DNA of 64,000 bases from Clostridia bacterium (GTDB lineage: Bacteria; Bacillota; Clostridia; Christensenellales; UBA1242), in contig JAFXKG010000002.1 of the NCBI GenBank assembly GCA_017531805.1, positions 35,294 through 99,293 on the forward strand, given 5' to 3'. The notes below the pieces were generated by a model that made no database searches, was not told the DNA's origin, and saw nothing but the letters and a program-made list of their open reading frames with translations. Within the stretch, counting starts at the first letter, position 1. Each line of letters opens with the position of its first letter. The position numbers were made by a program, and so were the translations under genes. Shown in pieces: positions 26,480 through 36,453 of the stretch.

Positions 26480-27229
26480 TTATAAAAATAATAAGATAAC
26501 CAAACTTAAAACAATTAAATAAATGCTGAAATAGTATAGCTTGTTTTTCTTTAATAATTTTAACATTATTTTTATTGATAAGATACCAAAGATAAATGAA
26601 GATAATATAACAATAAATATACCCATCCAGTTTATTGTAATTTGACAAGAAAATAGTTTAATTGTTTCGTATGCTGCGCTGGCTATAATTATTGGTATAC
26701 TCATAAGGAAGGAAAAATCAAGTGCTTGATTTTTTTCTACTCCTACAAGCAAACCTGTCACCAATGTAGAGCCACTGCGCGATATGCCTGGTAAAAGAGC
26801 CAAACCTTGAGATAATCCCATATACAATGCAGACCGTTTTGTTATTGGTTTTAAACTATCTTTTTTAAAGTCTGCAACAACTAGCAATACAGCAGATATT
26901 AAAAACCCCCAAACAAGTGTTTTTGTGGAAAAGTTATTTTCAAAAAAGCGGTTAAACAACAAAAATATAATCACTGTTGGTATTGTTGCTATTATTAAAT
27001 TTAAATTTGTTTTGTTAAAAGGGTGGCGTACAAGTTCAAAAATCTTTTTTCTGTAGCAGTACAGCACTGCAAAAAGTGTACCAATGTGTGCTACAACGCT
27101 TATTAATAACAGGTTGTCCAATTCAAAAAGAGAGCCAAACAACACAATATGCCCACTGCTTGATATTGGCAAAAATTCTGTTATTCCTTGTATAAATCCT
27201 ATTAAAATGTAGTTAATTATATTTTTCAC
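26480..27229 (-). CDS. uppP: Undecaprenyl-diphosphatase
   Basis: The 249-residue BacA/UppP-family enzyme recycles undecaprenyl diphosphate to the monophosphate carrier for peptidoglycan synthesis at the cytoplasmic membrane. EFLPISSSGH (residues ~18-27) and LLPGISRSGSTLVTGLLVG are the two active-site signatures. About eight hydrophobic segments fit. The start is GTG at 27229 with AAGGAAA upstream. The gene diverges from ychF. Confidence 0.9.
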   Translation of the reverse strand: MKNIINYILIGFIQGITEFLPISSSGHIVLFGSLFELDNLLLISVVAHIGTLFAVLYCYRKKIFELVRHPFNKTNLNLIIATIPTVIIFLLFNRFFENNFSTKTLVWGFLISAVLLVVADFKKDSLKPITKRSALYMGLSQGLALLPGISRSGSTLVTGLLVGVEKNQALDFSFLMSIPIIIASAAYETIKLFSCQITINWMGIFIVILSSFIFGILSIKIMLKLLKKNKLYYFSIYLIVLSLVILLFL

Positions 27230-27312
27230 TTGAAATTTTCCTTATTTTATTATATTATATATATCGAAATTATATGTGATAAAAACATTATTGACATTTA
27301 AAAGGAAATTAT

Positions 27313-28407
27313 ATGAAATTAGGAGTTGTTGGTTTGCCAAATGTGGGCAAAAGCACATTATTTAATGCAATTACAAAAGCGGGAGCAGAGTCTGCAAACT
27401 ATCCGTTTTGTACAATAGAACCAAATGTAGGAGTTGTAGACGTTTTAGACAACAGATTAAACGAACTTGCACATCTTTACAATACAAATAAAGTTATACC
27501 CGCACAAATAGAGTTTGTGGACATTGCTGGGCTTGTTAAAGGTGCAAGCGAAGGTGCCGGCTTGGGTAACAAATTTTTAAGTCATATTAAAGAAGTGGAT
27601 GCAATTGTGCATGTGGTAAGATGTTTTAAAAACGATAAAATTATTCATGTGGAAGGTAGTGTTGACCCAATTAGAGATATCGAAACTATCAATTTGGAAT
27701 TGATTTTGGCAGATATAGACACTGTTACAAAGCGTATGGAAAAACTTAAAAAAGTTGTTCATGGTGGTTCTGCAGATTTGCAGTCTCAAAAAGAATATCA
27801 GTTGCTAACACAAATTTTAGAACTTTTAAAAGCGCAAAAACCAGCAAGGATGCTTAATGTTGATGCGGAAGACAAAAAGATTGTTGATGGTTTTTTCCTT
27901 ATCACTACAAAGCCTATCATTTATGTTGCAAATACATCTGACGAAGTGGATGATTTTCAACAAGGCAATATACAAAAAATAAAAGAGATTGCAAAACAAG
28001 AAAATGCCGAAGTAATTTCGCTTTGTGCAAAGACAGAAGAAGAACTTGTAAATATGCCAGCAGAAGATAGAGAGATGTTTAAAATGGAACTTGGTTTGGA
28101 TGTTTCTGGTTTAGACAAATTGATAGTAGCAAGTTATCATTTGCTTGGTCTTATCAGTTATATTACAGCAGGCGAAAAAGAAGTGCGTGCTTGGACAATC
28201 AAACGTGGCACATTGGCACCACAAGCGGCTGGTAAAATTCACACTGATTTTGAGCGTGGATTTATTCGTGCAGATGTTGTTAAGTATGACGATTTAATTT
28301 CTTTAGGCGACTACAACGCTTGCAGAGAAAAAGGTAAAATCATCAGTGCAGGCAAAGATTATGTTGTGCAAGATGGCGATATAATTGTGTTTAAATTTAA
28401 TGTATAG
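27313..28407 (+). CDS. ychF: Ribosome-associated ATPase/GTPase YchF
   Basis: 364 residues with the OBG-type P-loop GLPNVGKSTLFN at residues 6-17, the switch DIAGLVKGAS, NTSDE in place of the usual NKxD (the reason for ATP preference in YchF) and a C-terminal TGS domain (EVRAWTIKRGTLAPQAAGKIHTDFE). It binds ribosomes and affects translation and oxidative stress response. Length is normal. The following gene starts 10 bases later. Confidence 0.95.
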   Translation: MKLGVVGLPNVGKSTLFNAITKAGAESANYPFCTIEPNVGVVDVLDNRLNELAHLYNTNKVIPAQIEFVDIAGLVKGASEGAGLGNKFLSHIKEVDAIVHVVRCFKNDKIIHVEGSVDPIRDIETINLELILADIDTVTKRMEKLKKVVHGGSADLQSQKEYQLLTQILELLKAQKPARMLNVDAEDKKIVDGFFLITTKPIIYVANTSDEVDDFQQGNIQKIKEIAKQENAEVISLCAKTEEELVNMPAEDREMFKMELGLDVSGLDKLIVASYHLLGLISYITAGEKEVRAWTIKRGTLAPQAAGKIHTDFERGFIRADVVKYDDLISLGDYNACREKGKIISAGKDYVVQDGDIIVFKFNV

Positions 28408-28416
28408 GAGTTTGTT

Positions 28417-28929
28417 TTGAAAAAGAAAAAAGATTTAACAAAACCTAAAGATGAAAAAATAAGAGATATCGAAATTGACAAACAAAAACACTTGTTAGAA
28501 CTTGGTCTTTTGATTGTTTTGTTTAATTTGTTTTTGATTGGGGCTGTTACAAGATTGGGTACATATATCAATGTTTGGTATGTGTGGTTAATCAATGGTA
28601 TTTTGACGATATATTGCATTATTCATAGCATTGTAACTATGATAAGACAATATAAAAATAATAAGTATCAATTATTTAAAGATAAGATTGTTGTAAATTC
28701 AATTTGGTATGCAACTGAAGTTGAGTATAAAGAAATTGTTAGGATGGAGTCAAAGCTAACATTTTTAGATAAATTTGCAACAAAACATACATGTTCTTTA
28801 GTGATTATTTTTGGTCAGGATAGACACAGAATTGTATTACACAGAATAACAGAAGATATCAACAAATTAATTAAAGAAATTGACAAACTTAAAAAGTTGC
28901 AAGAAAAGAAACAAAAAACCGAAGAATAA
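28417..28929 (+). CDS. Two-helix membrane protein of unknown function
   Basis: 170 residues with two adjacent hydrophobic segments (about 27-45 and 50-70) and a soluble C-terminal domain that may adopt a bacterial PH-like fold (IVVNSIWYATEVEYKEI). It begins with TTG at 28417, chosen because AGGAG stands seven bases before it. Co-transcribed with ychF. Confidence 0.6.
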   Translation: MKKKKDLTKPKDEKIRDIEIDKQKHLLELGLLIVLFNLFLIGAVTRLGTYINVWYVWLINGILTIYCIIHSIVTMIRQYKNNKYQLFKDKIVVNSIWYATEVEYKEIVRMESKLTFLDKFATKHTCSLVIIFGQDRHRIVLHRITEDINKLIKEIDKLKKLQEKKQKTEE

Positions 28930-28947
28930 TGTCTTCGGTTTTTTTTA
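28914..28947 (+). terminator. Terminator
   Basis: AAACCGAAGA/TCTTCGGTTT stem overlapping the stop codon, with an eight-T tail. Shared with the convergent tyrS. Confidence 0.75.
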
Positions 28948-28952
28948 TAATA

Positions 28953-30182
28953 TTAATTACATTTAATCAACAAGTAATTTTTCTTGCCTTTTTTGAACAA
29001 TATTCCATCTTGTAATTGAGTTTTATTTACAACAAGTGTTGCGTCAGTGATAGTTTCGCCATCCATAGACAAACCTTTTTGGTCTATCAATCTGCGAGCT
29101 TCACCTTTAGATTGAACAAATTTTGCGTTTAACAACAAATCTAAAACGCCAATTTCATTTGTTGATAATTCAATTTCACAAGTAGGAGCGTTGTCTTTGT
29201 TGATAGTGTTAGAAGCAAACAAATTTGCGCTCATAGTTTCTGCTTCGATTGCATCTTGCTCTCCGCGTATAAACTTGGTGATTTCAAAAGCCAAACGCTT
29301 TTTAGATTTTACAATATCTTGTTTTATAAGTTCACGCACTTCTTCCATTGGGATATCTGTAAATAGTGCAAACATCATTTCTACACATGCATCTGGTGTT
29401 TGATAAATGCCTTGATAAAAATCGTATGCAGTAATTTTATCTTTTTCAATCCAAATTGCACCTTTTTCTGTCTTGCCCATTTTTTTGCCTTCTGGTGTAA
29501 GCAATAGTGGGTTTGTGGCACCAATCATAACACGATTTTTACCATCTAAGAAATTCATTTTTCTGCCAAGTTCTGTACCTGCAACAATGTTTCCCCATTG
29601 GTCAGCACCACCCCATTGAAGGTTACAACCATGTGCTTTGTTTAGATATAAGAAATCGTATGCTTGCATTAGCATGTATCCCATTTCAAAGAAAGTTAAG
29701 CCGCCTTCTTGAATACGCTTAGCATAAATTTCGTTTGTCATCATTTTGTTTACATTAAAGTGTACACCAACATCACGCATAAAGTTTACATAGTCGTATC
29801 CAGCAAACCAATCTGCATTGTTGACAATGATTGCAGGGTTTTCACCATCAAAATCTAAAAATTTGCTATAAGCACGCTTGATGCCTTCAATATTGTGTGC
29901 AAGTTGTTCTTTTGACAACATTGGGCGCATATCTGTTTTGCCTGTAGGGTCACCGATTGCTGCAGTAGCACCACCTACAAGGATAATAACTTTATGACCA
30001 GCGCGTTGAAATCTCCTTAATATTGTACAAGGTACGCAATGACCAATATGCAAGCTATCTGCAGTAGGGTCTGTGCCACAGTATACAGTAATTTTGCCAT
30101 TAGTTAGCAATTTTTTTAATAATTCTTCATCAGTTGATTGATATAATAAATTTCTATCTTTAAGTGTTTCGTATAAATTCAT
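28953..30182 (-). CDS. tyrS: Tyrosyl-tRNA synthetase
   Basis: 409 residues. YCGTDPTADSLHIGHCVP holds the tyrosine-binding pocket and the HIGH motif, KKMGKTEKGAIW is the KMSKS loop, and an S4 RNA-binding domain closes the protein (SKGEARRLIDQKGLSM). I place the start at MNLYETLKDR (30182), after AAAGGAAAA. The longer open frame would run into cvpA. No T-box leader is seen. Confidence 0.92.
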   Translation of the reverse strand: MNLYETLKDRNLLYQSTDEELLKKLLTNGKITVYCGTDPTADSLHIGHCVPCTILRRFQRAGHKVIILVGGATAAIGDPTGKTDMRPMLSKEQLAHNIEGIKRAYSKFLDFDGENPAIIVNNADWFAGYDYVNFMRDVGVHFNVNKMMTNEIYAKRIQEGGLTFFEMGYMLMQAYDFLYLNKAHGCNLQWGGADQWGNIVAGTELGRKMNFLDGKNRVMIGATNPLLLTPEGKKMGKTEKGAIWIEKDKITAYDFYQGIYQTPDACVEMMFALFTDIPMEEVRELIKQDIVKSKKRLAFEITKFIRGEQDAIEAETMSANLFASNTINKDNAPTCEIELSTNEIGVLDLLLNAKFVQSKGEARRLIDQKGLSMDGETITDATLVVNKTQLQDGILFKKGKKNYLLIKCN

Positions 30183-30192
30183 AATTTTCCTT

Positions 30193-30963
30193 TTATCTAG
30201 ATTCCCATAAGTCTGATATCCAAGTTTGGATAACATTACCATTTATGATTTTTTCACCAACAAACTCGTCTGTTTTGTTGTAAACAAACTTTTCTACATA
30301 AGTGTTGTCTTGTATTATCGGAGTGATTGTTTTGTTTACCATTGGTATCAACGACAAACCTACCAAAACGCCATTTAAAACCACAATTATAAAACTGGCT
30401 TTTAGCAATCCTAAAGCAAGACCTAAAACCTTGTTAAGAGTGCCAAGTATTTTTGTTTTAGATATGTTGTCAAACAATTTTGTAAGTAATGCTACAACAA
30501 TTTTCAAAACAACAAACACCAACAAACCTGCAATAATAACCATGCAAATGTGACCTAAGTTTACGCCGACAATGCTGGCAACTGTTTCACTGCTGGACAT
30601 ATCAACTGATGCGTTAGAGAACACAACTTTAATTAATTGTGCAAGTAATTTGTTTGTGTTTGCTGGTATAGATGTAATAACTTCTTCCTTGCCACCGCTA
30701 AAAGCATTTATTGCTGTACCAAAAAACTCGTTTTGCTTTGTAAGACTTGTAGCGATTTTGCCACCAATCAAACCTGTAAAATCATAAATGCCATTTATCC
30801 AACCTGCAACAAATTTTGCAGTGAATATTGCAACAATAATACAAACTACCCAACTAAAAAGTGATACAACTGATTGCAAAAATCCTTTTTTAAAACCAAT
30901 TATACCAAATATCACAAGTGCAAGTACCAATGCAATATCTAAAATAAGACCAATTGTCGCCAT
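30193..30963 (-). CDS. CvpA-family membrane protein
   Basis: 256 residues with four hydrophobic segments and the family opening DIALVLALVIFGIIGFKKGFLQS. The loop between segments two and three is longer than in E. coli CvpA. Members are required for colicin V export in E. coli and linked to cell envelope or biofilm traits elsewhere. The start at 30963 follows AGGAG. tyrS begins 10 bases after its stop, so they share an mRNA. Confidence 0.75.
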   Translation of the reverse strand: MATIGLILDIALVLALVIFGIIGFKKGFLQSVVSLFSWVVCIIVAIFTAKFVAGWINGIYDFTGLIGGKIATSLTKQNEFFGTAINAFSGGKEEVITSIPANTNKLLAQLIKVVFSNASVDMSSSETVASIVGVNLGHICMVIIAGLLVFVVLKIVVALLTKLFDNISKTKILGTLNKVLGLALGLLKASFIIVVLNGVLVGLSLIPMVNKTITPIIQDNTYVEKFVYNKTDEFVGEKIINGNVIQTWISDLWESR

Positions 30964-31153
30964 ATAATACTCCTTAATAAATTTTAACACATAAATCTGG
31001 TTTTGTAAAACCTTTTTTAATGCAAATTAATAATGTTTTGGTAATTTAATTTTTAACAACAAATGTAAAATTTTACAACTTTTTTTGATTTTTGTCATCG
31101 TGCTGATAAAATTTACATAATAGGAAAATATATTTTTTATTAATGCAAAATAT

Positions 31154-31182
31154 TTGTTAATATTTCAAATATATGTTATAAT
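31154..31182 (+). promoter_or_regulatory. Promoter of ftsH
   Basis: TTGTTA, 17 bases, TATAAT, 19 bases before the ftsH start codon. The upstream 30964-31150 stretch is AT-rich and shows no other gene. Confidence 0.7.
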
Positions 31183-31201
31183 ATAGTCTATTGAGGTGAA
31201 T

Positions 31202-33379
31202 ATGGAAAAAAAGAAAAACAATTCCTTTAAAACGATGTTGATATATTTAGCTATCTTTGTATTTGGCATAGCATTGATATATTGGGTTGTTTCTGCTAAT
31301 AATAAGGAAAAAGAGATAAGTTATACAGAGTTTCAACAAATTGTTCAAGCAGGTCAAGTTGCAGAAATTGATGTGTATGGTTATACCGTGCGTATCCGTA
31401 AAGTTGGCGGAGTTGAGGACAAAAATTTCCCTAACAAAGTTGACGCGTATTGCTCTTTTATGAGTGTTAACGAACTTACAGCATTTATTGACACATACAA
31501 TGAAAGTTTGTATGTTAAAGAAGCGGATGGCTCTTATAAACTTGATGAAAATGGTGCAAGAGTGCTAAAAGAAGGCGCTGTTATCGTAAACGCAACCTAT
31601 TCTTTTGAATCAGAACCTTTGTTATCTTCAATCATGCCATATGTAAGTGTGGTTGTTATTGTGGTTATTGGTATATTCTTGTTTAAATCTATGTCAGGCA
31701 ACAACAAAGGCTTTGGATTTGGTAAATCAAAAGCAAAATTGGTTGTTTCTTCAAATGTAAGGTTTGCAGATGTTGCAGGCGCAGAAGAAGAAAAACAAGA
31801 ACTTAAAGAAATTGTGGAATTTTTAAAAAATCCTGCAAGGTTTACAGAACTTGGCGCTCGTATACCAAAAGGTGTGTTGTTGGTTGGTCCTCCAGGTACT
31901 GGTAAAACATTGCTTGCAAAAGCAGTAGCAGGCGAAAGTAAAGTTCCGTTCTTTAGCATTTCAGGTTCTGACTTTGTAGAATTGTATGTAGGTGTTGGTG
32001 CTAGTCGTGTTAGAGACCTTTTTGACACTGCAAAAGCAAGCGCACCTTGTATTGTGTTTATTGACGAAATAGACGCAGTTGGTCGTCAACGTGGTGCTGG
32101 TCTTGGTGGCGGAAATGATGAACGCGAACAAACACTAAATCAAATGTTAGTAGAAATGGATGGTTTTGAGTCTAACAGTGGTATCATTGTATTGGCTGCA
32201 ACAAACAGATCAGATGTACTTGACCCAGCGCTTACTCGTCCAGGCAGATTCGACAGGCAAGTATATGTACATCTCCCAGATGTTAAAGGCAGAGAAGAAA
32301 TTATTAAAGTTCATGCAAAAAACAAACCACTCAGTGATGATGTAGATTTCAAGCGTATTGCAAGGTTGACAAGCGGTCTTGCTGGGGCAGATATCGAAAA
32401 CCTTTTAAACGAAGCGGCATTGCTTGCTGCTCGTGATGGCAGATACAAAATCACAATGGTAGATATACAAGAAGGTCTTAACAAAGTGTTGATGGGACCT
32501 AAAAAAGTATCAAGAGTTGTTACAGAAGAAGATAAAAAAATAACTGCAATACACGAAGCGGGTCACGCTATTGTGGCACAAAGTCTTCCTAATTGCGACA
32601 ATGTACAAGAAATTTCTATTGTTCCGCGTGGTCATGCAGGTGGGTACACTCTTACATTTGACGAAAAAGACGAAGCACACATGACAAAGCAAAAATTGCT
32701 GGATACTATCGCAATGATGCTTGGTGGTCGTAGCGCAGAAGAAACAATGTTAAATGATATCACAACAGGTGCATCTAATGATATAGAACGCGCAACAAAC
32801 ATAGCAAGAAAAATGGTTATAGAGTGGGGCATGTCTGACAATATTGGACTTATCAGTTTTGGAGAAGGTGGACAAATATTTGTAGGCCGTGATTACCAAA
32901 AACAAGTGCCATATAGTCAAGAACTTGCTTGCAAAATTGACCAAGAAGTTAAAAAGATAATCAACGATGCACACAAAATTGCAAAAGACATTTTGGCAAG
33001 CAAGAAAGATGTTATAGAAAAAGTTACACAAATCTTGCTTAACAAACAAACAATTTATAAAGAAGAGTTTGAAATGCTTTTTGATGGTGCAAGTGTAGAA
33101 GAAGTTGAACTTGCCATCGACAAAAAGGAAAAAGAAAAGCGAGAATATCAAGAAAAAGCAAAAAGAGAAGCTATTGAAGAACATAAAACTAGAGATATTA
33201 AATCTAGAGTAGAAACTGCAGAAGCACTTGCAAAAGCAGGAGTTATCTCAAAACAAGATTACGAAAACATCAAAAAAGATGCGGAAAAAGAGTTTGAAGA
33301 ATTTAACAAACAAATGAAAGAATCAGAGCCAAAAACTGAAAACAATTCAGATAATGGCGAAAACAACACAGGAGAATAA
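31202..33379 (+). CDS. ftsH: ATP-dependent membrane zinc protease FtsH
   Basis: 725 residues. Two N-terminal membrane segments (about 12-30 and 138-160) flank an outside domain. The AAA module has [13 protein letters not shown] (Walker A), [12 protein letters not shown] (Walker B) and the SRH ([18 protein letters not shown]). The HEAGH site binds zinc in the protease domain. A charged C-terminal tail of about 90 residues follows. It degrades membrane and regulatory proteins. Start at ATG 31202, after GAGGTG. The next gene starts five bases after the stop. Confidence 0.95.
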   Translation: MEKKKNNSFKTMLIYLAIFVFGIALIYWVVSANNKEKEISYTEFQQIVQAGQVAEIDVYGYTVRIRKVGGVEDKNFPNKVDAYCSFMSVNELTAFIDTYNESLYVKEADGSYKLDENGARVLKEGAVIVNATYSFESEPLLSSIMPYVSVVVIVVIGIFLFKSMSGNNKGFGFGKSKAKLVVSSNVRFADVAGAEEEKQELKEIVEFLKNPARFTELGARIPKGVLLVGPPGTGKTLLAKAVAGESKVPFFSISGSDFVELYVGVGASRVRDLFDTAKASAPCIVFIDEIDAVGRQRGAGLGGGNDEREQTLNQMLVEMDGFESNSGIIVLAATNRSDVLDPALTRPGRFDRQVYVHLPDVKGREEIIKVHAKNKPLSDDVDFKRIARLTSGLAGADIENLLNEAALLAARDGRYKITMVDIQEGLNKVLMGPKKVSRVVTEEDKKITAIHEAGHAIVAQSLPNCDNVQEISIVPRGHAGGYTLTFDEKDEAHMTKQKLLDTIAMMLGGRSAEETMLNDITTGASNDIERATNIARKMVIEWGMSDNIGLISFGEGGQIFVGRDYQKQVPYSQELACKIDQEVKKIINDAHKIAKDILASKKDVIEKVTQILLNKQTIYKEEFEMLFDGASVEEVELAIDKKEKEKREYQEKAKREAIEEHKTRDIKSRVETAEALAKAGVISKQDYENIKKDAEKEFEEFNKQMKESEPKTENNSDNGENNTGE

Positions 33380-33383
33380 AGTT

Positions 33384-33911
33384 ATGGCAAAAAAGATATG
33401 CGCAATTGTAAGTTTAGTTTTGGTGGCAATTGTTGTTACAACAACTTTAATACTATCAAATATAGAAATCAACAACAATATTGAATATAGAGAACCTACA
33501 AGGATATATGTTCAATACAGAAGTTTTGAAAAAACTGCAGTTTCTGATACTCAAAAAGCACAAATTTTAAAGCTTTTAAATGATGCAAACGACAAAAATT
33601 TGTTAACATCTTTGTTTGATGGTACTAAAGATGAAAAACCTCAACTTATTACAGAAAGAACAACAGCAAAAACAATACCAACAGCAAGCGATTTTTATGT
33701 GATTTTCTATTACGAAAATCCACAAAAACTTGCAGAAGAAGATTACACATATCGTCAATTGGTATTTACCGTTACAAGTGTTGATAACAAAGCGGAAGTT
33801 AAAGTCTATATTACTCCATCTGACGAAATGAAATATTCTAAATATTATTCAATCAACACAAATTATAACGATTTGTATAACTATCTTGTTGATAACAAAT
33901 TAAATAAATAA
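33384..33911 (+). CDS. Membrane-anchored protein, unknown
   Basis: About 175 residues with one N-terminal hydrophobic segment (about 5-25) and an outside domain of mixed secondary structure (RIYVQYRSFEKTAV, FYVIFYYENPQKL). GGAG lies nine bases before the ATG at 33384. Co-transcribed with ftsH, so it may be an FtsH-associated factor, but no family is recognised. Confidence 0.55.
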   Translation: MAKKICAIVSLVLVAIVVTTTLILSNIEINNNIEYREPTRIYVQYRSFEKTAVSDTQKAQILKLLNDANDKNLLTSLFDGTKDEKPQLITERTTAKTIPTASDFYVIFYYENPQKLAEEDYTYRQLVFTVTSVDNKAEVKVYITPSDEMKYSKYYSINTNYNDLYNYLVDNKLNK

Positions 33912-33918
33912 TAAAACA

Positions 33919-33950
33919 AAAAATTCAAGCAATTACGCTTGAATTTTTTA
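33919..33950 (+). terminator. Terminator
   Basis: AAATTCAAGC/GCTTGAATTT stem with T tail, between ftsH operon and acpP (convergent). Confidence 0.8.
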
Positions 33951-33979
33951 ATACAATAAACTGATATAAATTGTTTTGA

Positions 33980-34204
33980 TTATTTATTGTTTAACATAAA
34001 GTCTAATATGTTGCCAACAGTTTTCATTTTTGCAACTTCTTCGTCCGGAAGAGAAACATTAAATTCGTCTTCAAAAGCCATGATAAGTTCTACAATGTCA
34101 AGGCTGTCTGCGCCCAAATCTTCTACCAAACGAGTATTTTCGTTAATATCTTCTACTTTTTTATTTAACTTTTCTGCAATTAAGCTGATAATTTTTTCCT
34201 TCAT
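33980..34204 (-). CDS. acpP: Acyl carrier protein
   Basis: 74 acidic residues with DLGADSLDIVELIMAFE. The serine of DSL carries 4'-phosphopantetheine and holds the growing acyl chain in fatty acid synthesis. I use the ATG at 34204, preceded by GGAGG with six bases spacing. A GTG four codons earlier overlaps that site. It stands alone rather than within a fab cluster. Confidence 0.92.
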   Translation of the reverse strand: MKEKIISLIAEKLNKKVEDINENTRLVEDLGADSLDIVELIMAFEDEFNVSLPDEEVAKMKTVGNILDFMLNNK

Positions 34205-34351
34205 ATTTTCCTCCACTATTATTTTATCTTAACCAAAAAAAAATGTAAAGTAAAATTGTCCGTTTTGTAAAATCTTGTTGATTTGTCAATTTTATATAAT
34301 TTTTACAATGTTGTGTCAATTTTAGACAATCAGTAAAATGTTTATATATGA

Positions 34352-34357
34352 TAAAAT
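34352..34357 (+). promoter_or_regulatory. Extended -10 element, predicts leaderless mRNA
   Basis: TGATAAAAT is an extended -10 box. Six bases separate it from the ATG at 34364, and there is no ribosome binding site. The -35 is weak. Confidence 0.5.
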
Positions 34358-34363
34358 CTCCAT

Positions 34364-35293
34364 ATGAAATTATTAAAATCTAACGAAATAATACAAGTGG
34401 TGCAACAAAAGGCTATGTATCAAAAAGTTATGGTACTTTATGATGATTTTGCAAGCGACATACAAATAAACGACATTATACAACAAATGAAAGGATCATG
34501 CATTTTTAACAAAATTCACATTAAGGATGCAGAGCCAGAAATTTATAATGGTTATAAACTAATTTTGTATTTTTGTGGTGTGGATAGCATTTTACATCGC
34601 AAATTTGATGCAAGTGAATTTGTCAATATATATCTGCCACAAGATAAGGGGATTTTGCCGTATTTTGTTGGTTTGGACAACAAAATTGAAGATAAGCAAA
34701 ATTATTTATTGATATCAAATCAAATGGCGGATGTTTATGCTCTTGCAAGTTTGTATTTTAATAGATTTTTTAATTATATGCAAGATTTGCTTTATTTTCA
34801 GTATAGTGACAAAAATTTTGAATTTGTAGATAATGAAATAACCATGTATCGCATTATAGAAACTTTAAATAATACAACAAAAGATTTGGAATTTGTTGAT
34901 ATCAAATTAATCAAAGAAATTGGTTTAAGTTACGAAGATTTGATTTATGTAGATTTTTTGTTGATTTCTGCATTTAAAGTAGTAATAACATCAGTTAGTA
35001 ATCATACGCTAGGGCTGGTTGATGTATACAAAAGTTTTAAAGAAGATTATGCAGGTGTGGATCGTGTTTATGCAATGCTAGGTAACAGATCGCTAATGAA
35101 CTTGGTTGAATTAAATTATAATTTTTTAAATAACGCATGCGAAAAGACCAAAACAAAAATTTTAGACTTGTTACCAACCAACAAAATTGACAAAGATAGG
35201 TTGATACAAATTATAGATAAAATTAAAACTTATGCAAAACAAAGTGATGACCTTATAGGATATTTGTATTTGTACGATGTTTTTGGTAGTTAA
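34364..35293 (+). CDS. Protein of unknown function
   Basis: 309 residues, soluble, without signal peptide. The first half has alternating strands and helices (KVMVLYDDFASDI, LILYFCGVDSI) and the second half is helical (residues 165-309). The first half faintly recalls the nucleotide-binding half of iron-dependent alcohol dehydrogenases, but the metal-binding histidines are not visible. The mRNA should be leaderless. Confidence 0.5.
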   Translation: MKLLKSNEIIQVVQQKAMYQKVMVLYDDFASDIQINDIIQQMKGSCIFNKIHIKDAEPEIYNGYKLILYFCGVDSILHRKFDASEFVNIYLPQDKGILPYFVGLDNKIEDKQNYLLISNQMADVYALASLYFNRFFNYMQDLLYFQYSDKNFEFVDNEITMYRIIETLNNTTKDLEFVDIKLIKEIGLSYEDLIYVDFLLISAFKVVITSVSNHTLGLVDVYKSFKEDYAGVDRVYAMLGNRSLMNLVELNYNFLNNACEKTKTKILDLLPTNKIDKDRLIQIIDKIKTYAKQSDDLIGYLYLYDVFGS

Positions 35294-35352
35294 TATTATA
35301 TAATCCAACATTTTTTTTAGATTTTAAATGATTAAACATAAAAAAACTGCAA

Positions 35353-35358
35353 TATAAT
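35353..35358 (+). promoter_or_regulatory. -10 element, predicts leaderless mRNA
   Basis: TATAAT, six bases, then ATG at 35365, with no Shine-Dalgarno. Confidence 0.55.
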
Positions 35359-35364
35359 TTATGT

Positions 35365-35787
35365 ATGAAAAAGATATTGATAGTTGTAGTTTTGTTTATG
35401 ATTTTGATTACAAACTTAAACCAAAATCAAAGTTTTAGTTTGCTTGATTACTTTAATGGTGAATATTACTCGTATACCACTGCACCTGTAGGTGATAACT
35501 TTGTTAATTTAGGCAATTGCTATATGAATTTTTCTTCAACAAGAGCAAACAATATTATTGGTGAAAGTATGGTGATAAAAAATTTTGAAGTTTCAAACGC
35601 AATCAAAGTTTTAAATGCGCAGGTTAAAAAAACTGAATATTTGCAAGACGGAACTGTTGTTATTTATGCTTTTACAAACAAGATAAATAGAGATGTTAAT
35701 ATTGATGGCGAAAAGGTTAATCTTCAAATTGCGTGCTACGAAGATTATTCTGTCTTAGGTTGGCCATTAATTTTAGGTAGTTTTTAA
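35365..35787 (+). CDS. Secreted protein, possibly YwmB-like
   Basis: 140 residues with a signal peptide (about 1-23) and a compact exported domain ending in LGWPLILGSF. Its position just before an M23 protein with one membrane segment recalls the ywmB-murAA-spoIID-spoIIQ order of Bacillus with the middle genes missing. A YwmB-like identity is a guess based on context and the end motif. No cysteine lipobox is present. Confidence 0.4.
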   Translation: MKKILIVVVLFMILITNLNQNQSFSLLDYFNGEYYSYTTAPVGDNFVNLGNCYMNFSSTRANNIIGESMVIKNFEVSNAIKVLNAQVKKTEYLQDGTVVIYAFTNKINRDVNIDGEKVNLQIACYEDYSVLGWPLILGSF

Positions 35788-35839
35788 AAATTAGGTTTAA
35801 AACACAAAATTTTGTCCATTATCTTCACAAGGAGGAAAT

Positions 35840-36418
35840 ATGGACAAAAACTTAAATGTACAAAAGAAAAATTCTGCAATGAACTTTGTTTATGCAACCA
35901 TTATTGGTATGCTGGTGGTTGCTTGTGCTATAACAATTGCTTTTGTGGGTAACACCGCTCAAACAAAAGCAGAGATAGGACAAGTTGTTGAAGTATCAGC
36001 CAATACTTATATCGTGCCTATGGAAAACGCAACAATAGCAAAAGATTATAATGCAAAAGAGTTGCAATACAACGATACATTAAAGCAATGGGAAATACAC
36101 AAAGCTATTGATTTTGTGGCGGGCGACAACCTTAATGTGTATACCATTGCAGATGGAACTGTGTCAAAAGTGTACACAAACTATCTTGAAGGTGGTGTTG
36201 TTGAAGTTGCACACGCAAATGGTATGGTGAGTGTATATAAATCACTTACAGATGTCAACCTTAAAGTTGGGGATAAAGTAAGTGCAGGGCAAGTTATTGG
36301 GCAAGCAAGCAACTCAATGGCACAAGAGTTGAATAGTGGTGCTCATTTACATTTTGAAATGATTTTAAATGGTACAAAAGTAGATCCAAACAATTATTTG
36401 TCACTTGGCAATAAATAG
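35840..36418 (+). CDS. M23 (LytM-type) peptidase domain protein, SpoIIQ-like
   Basis: 192 residues: one membrane segment (about 18-38), then a LytM domain with HKAIDF (zinc ligands His and Asp) and HLHFEM (HxH). All metal ligands are therefore present and it could cut peptidoglycan peptide bridges. Length and topology are like SpoIIQ, the forespore protein of the engulfment channel, whose clostridial versions keep the zinc site. A vegetative cell-wall hydrolase or activator is the alternative. A strong AGGAGG site precedes the ATG. Confidence 0.7.
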   Translation: MDKNLNVQKKNSAMNFVYATIIGMLVVACAITIAFVGNTAQTKAEIGQVVEVSANTYIVPMENATIAKDYNAKELQYNDTLKQWEIHKAIDFVAGDNLNVYTIADGTVSKVYTNYLEGGVVEVAHANGMVSVYKSLTDVNLKVGDKVSAGQVIGQASNSMAQELNSGAHLHFEMILNGTKVDPNNYLSLGNK

Positions 36419-36423
36419 ATATA

Positions 36424-36450
36424 AAAAAACCACCATTGGTGGTTTTTTTA
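36424..36450 (+). terminator. Terminator
   Basis: ACCACC/GGTGGT stem with a three-base loop and T tail between convergent genes. Confidence 0.75.
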
Positions 36451-36453
36451 AGT

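Noticed and set aside
30950-31150. A T-box leader controlling cvpA-tyrS
   Set aside because: No specifier loop, T-box consensus (AGGGTGGNACCGCG) or antiterminator was found in the upstream region.
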